From contig CAWJLP010000008.1 of assembly GCA_963843745.1 (NCBI GenBank), positions 1 to 64,000 of the forward strand: a stretch of DNA of 64,000 nt, read 5' to 3'. Numbering within the stretch: the stretch's first letter is position 1; each line of letters begins with the position of its first letter. The position numbers and the translations under genes were made by a program. A model generated the notes under the pieces. It was not told where the DNA came from. It did not search any database and saw only the letters and a program-made list of their open reading frames with translations. The DNA is from Trebonia sp963843745. Its GTDB lineage: Bacteria > Actinomycetota > Actinomycetes > Streptosporangiales > Streptosporangiaceae. Positions 1-7,410 of the stretch are shown here, in pieces.

Positions 1-196
1 CGGGCTGGCGGCGGCCTACCGCCCATAGACGTCGACATGCCTGGTGCTATATCGATGATCATCTTGCATTCGTACATCAGTACGAGTAAAATTGGCGCTA
101 GAACTGAGCTCGAGTCCGAGAGCTCAAGCGGGCCGCCGAGGCGCTGCAACGCCAGGGCGGCCCTAGACCCCCTACCAGAAACAGCTGGAGGAGACC

Positions 197-595
197 ATGT
201 CACCCATGATTACCCAGTCCGGACCGAATGCCTACGCGAACCTGGACGGTGCGCGAGCGGGCCTCGATGCGTCCGCGCGCAAGCGCGCGGACCGGCTCGC
301 GAGGGCCACCACCGACCAGATGGAGGCCGCCCTCGCTCTGTTGAGCATGCTCGATCCGGAGGCCTTCGAGATCGCGTTCACTGCGGTCCCCATTGCCTCC
401 GACGACGGCGACGACGAGCCCATCCCGGTGTGCCGCGAATGCGGCGGCCTGGTCGGCATCTTCCCCGACCATGGCCTGCGCTGGCAGCACTTCCGCGGCG
501 ATGGCACCACCTCCGGTGCCCAGCAGATCTACGAGCCGGGCCACGACCCCGCGGTGACCTGGATCCTCCCTGGCGAGGACCCGGACGACCTCTAG
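197..595 (+). CDS. Small acidic protein with C-terminal CxxC motif, function unknown
   Basis: I do not recognise this 132-residue protein. The first 60 residues look helical and rich in Ala/Arg. An acidic stretch (residues ~70-76) follows, then a CRECGG motif (residues ~80-85) and HGLRWQHF, which together could bind a metal as a small zinc ribbon. The ATG at 197 is supported by a GGAGGAGA ribosome site just upstream, and a second ATG lies at 206. The gene is monocistronic and ends in a strong hairpin. A decayed, internally deleted copy of its upstream region and 3' end lies at 20068-20190, showing that this locus has been duplicated. Confidence 0.7.
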   Translation: MSPMITQSGPNAYANLDGARAGLDASARKRADRLARATTDQMEAALALLSMLDPEAFEIAFTAVPIASDDGDDEPIPVCRECGGLVGIFPDHGLRWQHFRGDGTTSGAQQIYEPGHDPAVTWILPGEDPDDL

Positions 596-610
596 ACAGC
601 ACCTCTGTTC

Positions 611-648
611 AGTGCCCCCGCCGGGTTTGTCTTCCCGGCGGGGGCACT
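611..648. terminator. Strong bidirectional hairpin terminator
   Basis: A 15-bp perfect stem (611-625 with 634-648) with an 8-base loop sits 15 bases after the stop of the upstream gene and between two convergent genes (stops at 595 and 721). There is no U-tract, as is usual in high-GC actinobacteria. It probably serves both genes. Confidence 0.85.
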
Positions 649-720
649 CAGCTCACGCGGCCTACCGGCGCGGCAGCGGCGGACAGGGCAGCAGGGAATG
701 CGGGTGGGTCGCGTGGATGC

Positions 721-1110
721 TCACAGCGCCTTCCCGAGGTCGAATTCGTTACCTTCTGGGTCAGCCATGAGCGTCCAGGTGTACCCGTACTCGTCTCGGT
801 CAGCGACGCGAGTGGCGCCGAGCCCGACGAGGCGCTCGATCTCGACTTCCGGGTCAGCCGCGATGACATCCAGGTGCAAGCGGTTCTTGACTGTCTTCGA
901 CTCCGGCACGCGGGCAAACAGCCACGTGGGGTCGGCGTCGCGTTCGACCGGACCCCATCCCGCCCTGTCCCGGCGTCCGTGAAATCCGATGCTGGCGAAC
1001 TCGCTCGACGCCCCCGGATCGAGCGGGCGCCCGATCGCTGCAGACCAAAAGCGGCCGACCACCAGAGCGTCGAGGCAGTCGAATACTACGCAGGCGATCT
1101 TGACAGTCAT
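721..1110 (-). CDS. VOC-family (glyoxalase-like) protein
   Basis: The 129-residue product has the vicinal-oxygen-chelate fold pattern used by glyoxalase, dioxygenase and resistance proteins. It has an N-terminal beta strand IACVVFDC, then LHLDVIAADPEVEIERLVGLGA near residue 75, and the terminal DPEGNEFDLG signature. This matches the glyoxalase-like subgroup (Glyoxalase_6). The start at 1110 is chosen over an in-frame ATG at 1134 because an AGGAGG site lies 7 bases upstream. The substrate cannot be inferred. It converges on the upstream hypothetical gene and shares its terminator. Confidence 0.85.
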   Translation of the reverse strand: MTVKIACVVFDCLDALVVGRFWSAAIGRPLDPGASSEFASIGFHGRRDRAGWGPVERDADPTWLFARVPESKTVKNRLHLDVIAADPEVEIERLVGLGATRVADRDEYGYTWTLMADPEGNEFDLGKAL

Positions 1111-1335
1111 CGAACCTCCTGCAGATCCATTCACCCAACTTGGCTGCCGTGTCCATCTTGCAATTCCAGACGCCCGCGTCCACGCAGGGCGAGCAGGCGT
1201 AGCTCATTCTCGCCCATCACCAATCGCCTAGACACTAACGCTGACCTGCGCCAGCGATCCCACGGAGTAGCGAGGCAGGAGAGGCGCGACGCGTACGTTC
1301 GGAAAGAATGAATTGAACGCGACTACGGACATGGC
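1111..1335. other. Intergenic, no gene seen
   Basis: No convincing ORF. The stretch holds one copy of the dispersed motif GCGTACGTTCGG (1291-1302) that recurs with longer flanks near 10735 and 19156. Confidence 0.5.
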
Positions 1336-1590
1336 TTATGCGGGCCAGGTACGGAGCGCGGCGCGGGCGAATACGGCGCCGTCACCGGTTGGCTGCTCGG
1401 GACCCAGGCCTTGCCGGGCTTGGACAAGTGCGCCGAGACGGATGAGCACGATGTGCGTGTCCGCCGCGATGTCGCGGGCCTGCCACTTTGTCAGCGGGCT
1501 GCCGTCGCGGTTTTGCCAGCCGGCCTCGTCGAGCATGCGGGCGACGTATTCGAGCGGGTCGTCTCCGGCAGCCGAGCCGATGCACCCATC
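1336..1590 (-). pseudogene. 3' fragment of an unrecognised gene, cut by the transposase repeat
   Basis: The minus strand is open and protein-like from about 1590 down to 1336, reading GSAAGDDPLEYVARMLDEAGW then PLTKWQARDIAADTHIVLIR. This looks like the C-terminal end of a real protein rich in helices. No start codon with a ribosome site is visible, and the frame is lost just where the 188-bp inverted repeat begins at 1594. The simplest reading is that insertion or recombination of the transposase end removed the 5' part. The family is not recognised. Confidence 0.45.
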
Positions 1591-1593
1591 GGT

Positions 1594-1781
1594 GATGGGT
1601 GCGCGTCAGTTTTGTAGGTGACCAAGATCGTTTAGCCGGTTCGGCTGGTCAGGCTGCTCCTGTCTGGTTGTGCGGTGCACGGCATCGCCTGCGATGGTCC
1701 ATCTCATGCCTGACCGCTTCACGCGCGGCCCGATGACGGCTTTGCATCCTGCCTCCACGACGCCGGAGCCGGTGAACAGGC
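1594..1781 (-). repeat. 188-bp inverted repeat, left arm (transposase 3' end)
   Basis: By direct comparison it is the reverse complement of 3813-4000 with two mismatches. On the minus strand it encodes the C-terminal tail of an ISKra4-like transposase (LFTGSGVVEAGCK then SGMRWTIAGDAVH) in the 1606-1797 frame. Only the 3' end of the transposase remains at this copy, so it cannot be active. The repeat pair encloses the acetate permease and acyl-CoA synthetase remnant. Confidence 0.85.
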
Positions 1782-1885
1782 GCCGCGCGCTCGACACGCA
1801 TGACCGTCAGGCGGATCCCGGCCAGGTCGGCCAGCCTGGCGGCCTTCGCGAACGGCCGACCGCGGCCGCTGACCCCGCGCCTCTG

Positions 1886-2606
1886 TCAGGCCTCCCGCAG
1901 GACGGGACGCATGGCGTCGAGGGCGGCGACGTCATCGATGGTGGAGGGCACGGGCTCACTGGCGTTGCCACTGGCGATGCCGCGCATGGTCTTGCGCAGT
2001 ATCTTGCCCGAGCGGGTCTTGGGCAGCGCGGCGCCCACGTCGACCCTGCGCAGGGCGGCAATGGCGCCGATCTGCGCGCGGACCAGGCCGGCAAGCCCCG
2101 CGCTCACCTGGCCGGGGTCAGCATCGATGCCCGCCTTGAGCACCATGAACCCGCGCGGGACCTCGCCCTTGAGTGGGTCATGGACGCCGGTGACCGCGCA
2201 CTCCGCGACAGCGGCGTGGCTGGCCGGTATTTCCTCCATCTCCCCGGTGGACAGCCGGTGCCCCGCGACGTTGATGACGTCGCCGGTCCGACCCGTCACG
2301 TAGACGTAGCCGTCCTCGCCGCGGAAGCCGCCGTCTCCGGTGATGTAGCTGCCGGGGTACTGCGAAAGGCAGGCGCCGGTGAACCGCTGGTCGTCACCCC
2401 ACAAGGTGGGCAGGCAGCCCGGCGGCAGCGGCAGCCGCAGCACCAGCTCCCCGCAGGCACCCGGCGGGACGTCTTCGCCCGTGGCCGGGTACCGGCATGG
2501 CCGTCGTGGGCGCGCCCGGTACCAGTCGATCCCCTCGACAGCCTTGTCCCAGCAGGGCATCCGGGTCCTCGATGCCCTGCCGGAGCGCTTCCGCGCATCT
2601 GCCCAT
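1886..2606 (-). pseudogene. Acyl-CoA (acetyl/propionyl-CoA) synthetase, internally deleted and frameshifted
   Basis: The C-terminal ~190 residues are clearly those of an AMP-forming acetyl/propionyl-CoA synthetase: ITGDGGFRGEDGYVYVTGRT, DVINVAGHRLSTGEMEE, and the terminal PKTRSGKILRKTMR, whose lysine (in RSGKILRK) is the adenylation/acetylation site. The normal family length is about 620-650 residues. The start at 2606 (MGRCAEALRQGIEDPDAL, good AAAGGGGGG upstream) encodes a typical N-terminus, but a frameshift follows within ~30 codons. Most of the N-terminal nucleotide-binding domain, including the phosphate-binding loop, is missing. It lies 34 bases downstream of the acetate permease on the same strand, so it was probably co-transcribed for acetate or propionate assimilation. 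It should be inactive. Confidence 0.85.
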
Positions 2607-2640
2607 GGATACACCCCCCTTTACTGCCTTTCCGGGCCGC

Positions 2641-3375
2641 TTACCCCTCCCCGAGCGACTCGCGCTCCGGCTTTGCGAGGTGGCCGACCGGAAGGATCTC
2701 GCGGCCGTAGGTAGCCTCGCACACCTCGGCGAGGGCCAGGTAGAAGGCGAGTCCCGCGACCACCAAGGCGATCCACCCGCCGGTCTTGAGGAGCCCGGAG
2801 GAAGCCACCCCCGCAATGACTCCCAGCGACGCCGTGTACAGGGCGGCGCCGAGCACGAACAGCGCGGCGGTCAGGCCCGCGAGGGCTGTGACGACGACCA
2901 TGCTGGTGCGGAAGGACGCGAGGAACATGATGGCGGCGAAGATGCCGAACGCGTACAGGAACAGGCCTTCAGCGTGGCCGATCTGTGCCGGCGGCACGCT
3001 CTTGATGAAGAACTGGGCGATGGCGAACAGGGACAGCCAGAAGGCGCCGAATCCGCAGAACAGCATGCCGCCGAAGGTGTTGCCCATGCGCAGCTGGATG
3101 ACCCCGCCGACGAACTGGGCCAGCCCGCCGAACATGAGGGCCACGCCGAAGACCACCGGCGTCGTGGCTGCCGGGACCGCGGTGATGTAGATCAGGCTGA
3201 GCATGAACGTAGTGGTGCCGAAGGCCGCCAGTGCGAGCGGCGCAGAGTTCCCCCACGCCACACCGGCCGCCGTGGCAGCCGCGACGGGGGCTGGCCTGGC
3301 TGGTAGTGCCTCTGGCGCCGGCCTGGGCCGTGGTGGCGCAGGTGTCGCTGGTGTGGTGTTTTGATCGGTAGACAT
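2641..3375 (-). CDS. satP: Acetate uptake permease (GPR1/FUN34/SatP family)
   Basis: A 244-residue integral membrane protein. A Pro/Ala-rich cytosolic N-terminus (~45 residues) is followed by six hydrophobic segments. The family signature at the first helix appears as GNSAPLALAAFG, where the usual form is NPAPLGL, so the first proline is replaced by serine. FGLAQFVGG-like and FGAFWLSLF motifs further on also fit the family, which imports acetate/succinate with protons. The start at 3375 has an AGAGGGGA site; another ATG is at 3390. It is followed after 34 bases by the acyl-CoA synthetase pseudogene, suggesting a former acetate uptake and activation operon. Confidence 0.88.
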   Translation of the reverse strand: MSTDQNTTPATPAPPRPRPAPEALPARPAPVAAATAAGVAWGNSAPLALAAFGTTTFMLSLIYITAVPAATTPVVFGVALMFGGLAQFVGGVIQLRMGNTFGGMLFCGFGAFWLSLFAIAQFFIKSVPPAQIGHAEGLFLYAFGIFAAIMFLASFRTSMVVVTALAGLTAALFVLGAALYTASLGVIAGVASSGLLKTGGWIALVVAGLAFYLALAEVCEATYGREILPVGHLAKPERESLGEG

Positions 3376-3515
3376 TTCGTCCCCTCTCATGCGAACTTTT
3401 GTTGCGGAACGGCCAGCATCTGCCGCCGCCAAGATCACGACGAGGGCCATAGGTCCTGATCAGAGTCACGCGAAAATACAGCTGCTCACCGGGACCTTGA
3501 GATTGGAGACTGGCA

Positions 3516-3988
3516 CTGTGGGCGCAAACCTGGACGCCGGCGTCGGCCAGCCCGGCTTCGTGGCGCGGTACGGCCTGGGCGCGGGCGACGACTCGCGCGA
3601 CGAGGTCGCCACCTGGGTCTGGAACATCGCCACCGTCAAGTTCCCCGAGGCCACCCAGATCGTCGATCTCTGCCACGCCCGCGAGCGCCTATACGACCTC
3701 GCCCGCCTCCTCGAGTTCATGCTCGGCGACCAGAAAGACGAGCTGGACACTGCCCTGAGCTACTTCGAGCACAATGCGCCCCGCATACGCTGCCACTGGT
3801 TCCGCTCCCGCGGCCTGTTCACCGGCTCCGGCGTCGTGGAGGCAGGATGCAAAGCCGCCATCGGGCCGCGCGTGAAGCGGTCAGGCATGAGATGGACCAT
3901 CGCAGGCGATGCCGTGCACCGCACAACCAGACAGGAGCAGCCTGACCAGCCGAACCGGCTAAACGATCTTGGTCACCTACAAATCTGA
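3516..3988 (+). pseudogene. ISKra4-like transposase, truncated
   Basis: The reading frame contains VWNIATVKFPEATQIVDLCH and ARERLYDLARLLEFMLGD, then LFTGSGVVEAGCKAAIG and SGMRWTIAGDAVHRTT, which is the usual ISKra4-type catalytic C-terminal half. The N-terminal half of the family (~450 residues) is absent, and roughly 60 residues between the DLCHARE and GSGVVEAGC blocks look shortened. Its last 188 bases (3813-4000) form the right arm of the inverted repeat with 1594-1781. It is a dead remnant. The assignment to ISKra4 rests on motif memory, not a search. Confidence 0.75.
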
Positions 3989-4000
3989 CGCGCACCCATC
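3813..4000 (+). repeat. 188-bp inverted repeat, right arm
   Basis: Reverse complement of 1594-1781 with two mismatches. It contains the transposase C-terminal codons and ends just past its stop. The two arms lie 2.0 kb apart and face inward with their transposase 5' sides. Confidence 0.85.
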
Positions 4001-4077
4001 GGTGATCTTGACCGGACGGAATGTCACTGGGGCTGGTTAGCGTGGCTTTGATATTGCTACACACGCGGAGGCACGGC

Positions 4078-4554
4078 ATGTGCTGGGTATGCGAACATCC
4101 GGAATCCACTAAGCAGGAACGCCTTGAGTACCTACGGGGAGTGCTGGTCCAGCACGGCTGGGTTGTGATTGGCGTGCACGAGGAACGGTACCGTCCGCCG
4201 TACTCGTACACTCTCGGGCTGACGGATCGCGAGCTGCCGGAACTCGTGATCACCGGGCTTCCGCACAAGCGGGCCGCCGAGGTGCTGACCCCGGCCGCAT
4301 GGGATCTGCTCGGCGGTGGAACGCTGGCACCAGGAAACCGGATCCGCACGGTCGGCGGGCTGCTCGCCGAGGTTGTGAAGGTTGCCGAGCCCGGGGCGCA
4401 CCTGGACGTCGCGGCCGACCTCTACGGGCAGCAACTGGCGGCTCTACAGCTCGTGTATACCGATCAGCACGGGCATTGGCCGTGGGACAGGAAATTCCGC
4501 GGCGGCCAGGGTGGCCAGCCGGTGCTCGGCGCACGGGCGAAGCAGACGGCATGA
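4078..4554 (+). CDS. DUF4262 family protein (copy A)
   Basis: The 158-residue protein begins MCWVCEHPES and contains PYSYTLGLT, PELVITGLP, LQLVYTDQHGHWPWD and GGQPVLG, all hallmarks of DUF4262, a family of unknown function common in actinobacteria. The ATG at 4078 follows CGGAGG and coincides with the start of a second copy at 8510. An upstream in-frame ATG at 4021 is less likely. Its 3' end, together with the 3' end of the DHA2 exporter gene, is repeated in decayed form at 21337-21500 and 24330-24493. Confidence 0.85.
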   Translation: MCWVCEHPESTKQERLEYLRGVLVQHGWVVIGVHEERYRPPYSYTLGLTDRELPELVITGLPHKRAAEVLTPAAWDLLGGGTLAPGNRIRTVGGLLAEVVKVAEPGAHLDVAADLYGQQLAALQLVYTDQHGHWPWDRKFRGGQGGQPVLGARAKQTA

Positions 4555-4559
4555 CCGCG

Positions 4560-4662
4560 AGACGTGGGCGAGGCTGCTCACTCGGCTATCGATAGCTCGG
4601 GCACGGCGGGCTCGGGGACGGGCTCATGCGTGCGGGAGGTGATCGCTGTCGCGCTGAGCGCC
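4560..4662 (-). pseudogene. Remnant of the 3' end of the DHA2 exporter gene
   Basis: About 100 bases match the last codons of the exporter gene that ends at 5809 (codons for SATAITSR, EPVPEPA, PELSIA, including the 12-bp palindrome GCTATCGATAGC). Nothing of the rest of the gene is present. It abuts the stop of the DUF4262 gene just as in the copies at 21.4 and 24.4 kb. Confidence 0.75.
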
Positions 4663-4766
4663 ACCAGACGTTCTTGGGCGGCAGGCGCGTCGTCAAGCAG
4701 GAATTGCCCGCGCTGCCGGAGCAGGCGGCGAACGCTCGCCAGCGTGCCGCGGGCTTCGTGCCTGAT
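4663..4766 (+). pseudogene. Small remnant shared with the pRiA4b ORF-3-like fragment at 18.96 kb
   Basis: The stretch reading GGRRVVKQELPALPEQAA aligns base by base with 18967-19030, which reads GKRVAKQKLPKFPKRAE and continues into a pRiA4b ORF-3-type motif. Only this short piece is present here. No start or ribosome site is seen. Confidence 0.4.
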
Positions 4767-4868
4767 GCGCACCCGCAGAGAGTGATGCAGCCCGATCGCG
4801 TTGCTGCTGGACTTCCCGGCGATGGCTGTGGATACTCCTTGCGGTAACAGCAGGAGGAGGGCACACCT

Positions 4869-5555
4869 ATGGCGGCCGACAGGGTTGAGCCCGGGCGCTC
4901 GGATGAGGTTGCGGCCGGGCCGTCGGATCATGCCCGGGAAGACAGGACACGCACCGTAGAGATCATCTCCGCCGTATTGCTTTCCCTCGCCACCGTGCTG
5001 GCCGCGTGGTCTGCCTTCCAGTCCGCGAAGTGGAGCGGCGTGCAGGCAACCCGGTTCAGCGAGGCCTCCGCGCTCCGGATGGAGTCGGTGCGCGCGTCCA
5101 CGGCCGCGGGCGGTCAGGAACAGGTCGACGTCACCCTCTTCGCCCAGTGGGTGAATGCATACGCCGCCGGGAACACACGGCTGGCGACCTTTTACTTCGA
5201 GCGGTTCCGGGCCGAGTTCAAGCCAGCGATGGACGCGTGGCTGGCCACCAAGCCGCTGAGCAACCCGGACGCACCGTCCTCACCGTTCGCCATGCCGGAG
5301 TACAAGCTTGCCAAGACCGGTCAGGCGAACGATCTTCTCGCCAGCGCCGAGGGACGCACTAACCTGGCGCTGCAGGCGAACCAGAACTCGGACGACTACG
5401 TGCTTCTGACCGTATTGTTCGCGTCCACTCTGCTGTTCGCCGGCCTCGCGTCCAAGTTCACTGCCCGCGCAATCCAGACTGCGATGAGCGGGCTGGCCCT
5501 CGTCCTGCTGTGCGCCGGCATCGGGTTCCTCGCGGCGTTCCCACGGCAATTCTGA
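4869..5555 (+). CDS. Two- to three-TM membrane protein, unknown function
   Basis: A 228-residue protein with a charged N-terminus, then a TM segment at ~35-55 (VEIISAVLLSLATVLAAWSA). A soluble middle of ~110 residues follows (QSAKWSGVQATRFSEASALR, FYFERFRAEFKPAMDAWLA), and two C-terminal TM segments (~180-200 and ~207-223). The layout suggests a short membrane protein with an extracytoplasmic or cytosolic loop. The family is common in soil bacteria but uncharacterised. A strong CAGGAGGAGG site precedes ATG 4869. It stands alone between eroded sequences. Confidence 0.8.
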   Translation: MAADRVEPGRSDEVAAGPSDHAREDRTRTVEIISAVLLSLATVLAAWSAFQSAKWSGVQATRFSEASALRMESVRASTAAGGQEQVDVTLFAQWVNAYAAGNTRLATFYFERFRAEFKPAMDAWLATKPLSNPDAPSSPFAMPEYKLAKTGQANDLLASAEGRTNLALQANQNSDDYVLLTVLFASTLLFAGLASKFTARAIQTAMSGLALVLLCAGIGFLAAFPRQF

Positions 5556-5808
5556 TGCCGGTCACCCTCGCCACCGCACAGCAGTATCGACCCAGGATGC
5601 AGGGCATCCTCGACGCTGGTGACGAGAAGCCACCGTACGTTCGGACTATCGGGAGGCCGCGGCGAACGCTGAGCCGCAGTGTGGTGACCGCGGAACCTGC
5701 CGCGGACCCTCTCGCGGCGCCACGGCCTACTTCCTGATCATCGACGGGATCAACCGGTTGAACCTGCCAGCCTGGGCTCCAGGCCTCCCCTGACGTGGGC
5801 GAGGCCGC
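5556..5808. other. Intergenic with a copy of an ~80-bp dispersed repeat (5624-5706)
   Basis: Bases 5624-5706 align with 16710-16790. Both copies can be read as KPPxVR..xRTLSxxVVTAE, so the repeat probably derives from the same lost coding sequence. The reading GATAYFLIIDGINRLNLPAW near 5720-5785 also looks like a coding remnant. No intact gene is present. Confidence 0.5.
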
Positions 5809-7245
5809 TCAGTCGGCTATCGATAGCTCGGGCGCGGCCGGTTCGAGGACCGGCTCATCTGTGCGGGAGGTGATCGCTGTCGCGCTGAGGGTGGCGAGCA
5901 AGGCGAACCCGGCGCAGGCGGCGAGGGCCGGCTTGAAGCCGCTCGTGACGCTCGCTGGCGTGCCGAGGTGGCCGTTGGCGGTGAACACGGCAGTGGAGAT
6001 GGCGATGGCGAACACCCCGCCGAGGCGCTGCGCCATGTAGTTGATCCCGGATGCCTTGCCCATCTCGTCCGGGGCGACGGCGTTGAGGACGGCGGTTGGC
6101 ACGGTGGGGAGCGCCATCGAGATGCCGATGCCTGCGACGAGCAGCGCCAGCGTGAGCTCGACCCAGCTGGTCGCCAGCGAGCCCCTGACCGCGACCCAGG
6201 TGAAGCCGGCGGTGAGCAGGGCGAGCCCGGTGACCATCACGGGGCGGCGGCCGATCTTGTCGGACAGGGCACCGGCGAGCGGCGAGATGATCATCGGCAT
6301 GCCGAAGAACGGCAGCAGCCGCAGGCCGGTCGACACCGGTGAGTAGCCGCGGGCGAACTGGAATTCCTCGGCGACGAGGTAGGCGCCCGCGAAGATCGCC
6401 CCCGACATGAGGAAGGTCGTGGCGTTGCCGATCGCGAACGGGCGGCTGCCGAACAGCCGCAGCGGGACCATCGGCTGGGAGACGCGGTTCTCCCAGGCGA
6501 GGAAGGCGACCAGGAGGACGGCGCCGGCGCTGAGCGTGGTGACGATCTCCGGGCTTGCCCACCCGGACTGGTTGGCGCGGACCAGCGCCCAGACGATCGC
6601 CACGACGCCGCCCGTGATCAGCCCGACTCCGATCAGGTCGAGGCGCTCGCGTGGCCCGTGGCTCTCCGGCAGCAGCCGCTGCGATAGCGCGACGGCGGCC
6701 ACGCCGATGGGGACGTTGATCCAGAAGATCCAGTGCCAGTTGATGCCCTGGGTTACCGCCCCGCCAACTAGCGGCCCGGCGGCGACGGCCAGGCCAGCGA
6801 GCCCGCCGTAGATGCCGACGATCGTTCCGCGCCGCTCGGCGGGAAACGCGGTCGTCAGGATCGTGAGGCTGAGCGGCAGCACGATCGCGCCGCCGAGCCC
6901 TTGCACCGTGCGGGCAGCGATCAGTTCCGAGGCGTTGGGGGCCAGCGCGCAGGCGGCTGACGCGACCGTGAAGAGGGCAAGGCCGATGGTGAAGATGCGG
7001 CGGCGGCCGTAGCGGTCGCCGAGCGCGGCCGCGGTGATGATGCCGGCGGCGAAGGCGATCCCGTAAGCATTCAAGGTCCACTGCAGCGACGTCAGCCCGA
7101 CGTGGAGGTCCTCCTGCATTCGCGGGAGGGCGGTCGACACGACCGTGGCGTCGAGCGCGACCATGAAGTAGGCCGTCGAGGTCAGGGCGAGAACCCAGCC
7201 CAGACGGCGCCTCCTAGCTGGGTCGGCGGGTCCGAACTCTGCCAT
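5809..7245 (-). CDS. MFS multidrug exporter, DHA2 (EmrB/QacA) family
   Basis: A 478-residue transporter predicted to have 14 TM helices. It carries the MFS signatures ALGDRYGRRRIF (motif A in loop 2-3, residues ~78-90) and LDATVVSTALPRMQEDL (DHA2 motif D1 in helix 1). The duplicated motif GALSDKIGRRPVM lies near residue 330. Such proteins export drugs or dyes by proton antiport. The start at 7245 is favoured over 7293 by an AAGGAGA site and by the loss of a poor leader. It is divergent from an ECF sigma factor across a 62-bp palindrome, which suggests shared control. Its 3' end is repeated at 4.6, 21.48 and 24.5 kb. Confidence 0.9.
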   Translation of the reverse strand: MAEFGPADPARRRRLGWVLALTSTAYFMVALDATVVSTALPRMQEDLHVGLTSLQWTLNAYGIAFAAGIITAAALGDRYGRRRIFTIGLALFTVASAACALAPNASELIAARTVQGLGGAIVLPLSLTILTTAFPAERRGTIVGIYGGLAGLAVAAGPLVGGAVTQGINWHWIFWINVPIGVAAVALSQRLLPESHGPRERLDLIGVGLITGGVVAIVWALVRANQSGWASPEIVTTLSAGAVLLVAFLAWENRVSQPMVPLRLFGSRPFAIGNATTFLMSGAIFAGAYLVAEEFQFARGYSPVSTGLRLLPFFGMPMIISPLAGALSDKIGRRPVMVTGLALLTAGFTWVAVRGSLATSWVELTLALLVAGIGISMALPTVPTAVLNAVAPDEMGKASGINYMAQRLGGVFAIAISTAVFTANGHLGTPASVTSGFKPALAACAGFALLATLSATAITSRTDEPVLEPAAPELSIAD

Positions 7246-7298
7246 TGTCTTTCTCCTTCCGGTGGCCGGTTCCCGCGCCGGTGCGCTGGCCACTGCGG

Positions 7299-7360
7299 GT
7301 ACTGATCCCGCCTCGGCGGGAAACCGGGCGCCCGGTTTTCGCCCGCTCCGGGATCAGTAC
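7299..7360. promoter_or_regulatory. 62-bp near-perfect palindrome between divergent genes
   Basis: Bases 7299-7329 pair with 7330-7360 around an exact centre (25 of 31 positions complementary). The outer 12 bases are perfect (GTACTGATCCCG and its complement), as are the inner 9-10. It lies between the starts of the exporter (7245, minus) and the sigma factor (7411, plus), so a terminator role is unlikely. A multimeric operator or a cruciform-forming element is more plausible. Confidence 0.7.
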
Positions 7361-7410
7361 TTGTGAGGCGGCCATACAGGGCATGGAGAAGGCGATGGAA
7401 GGATGGCGCG

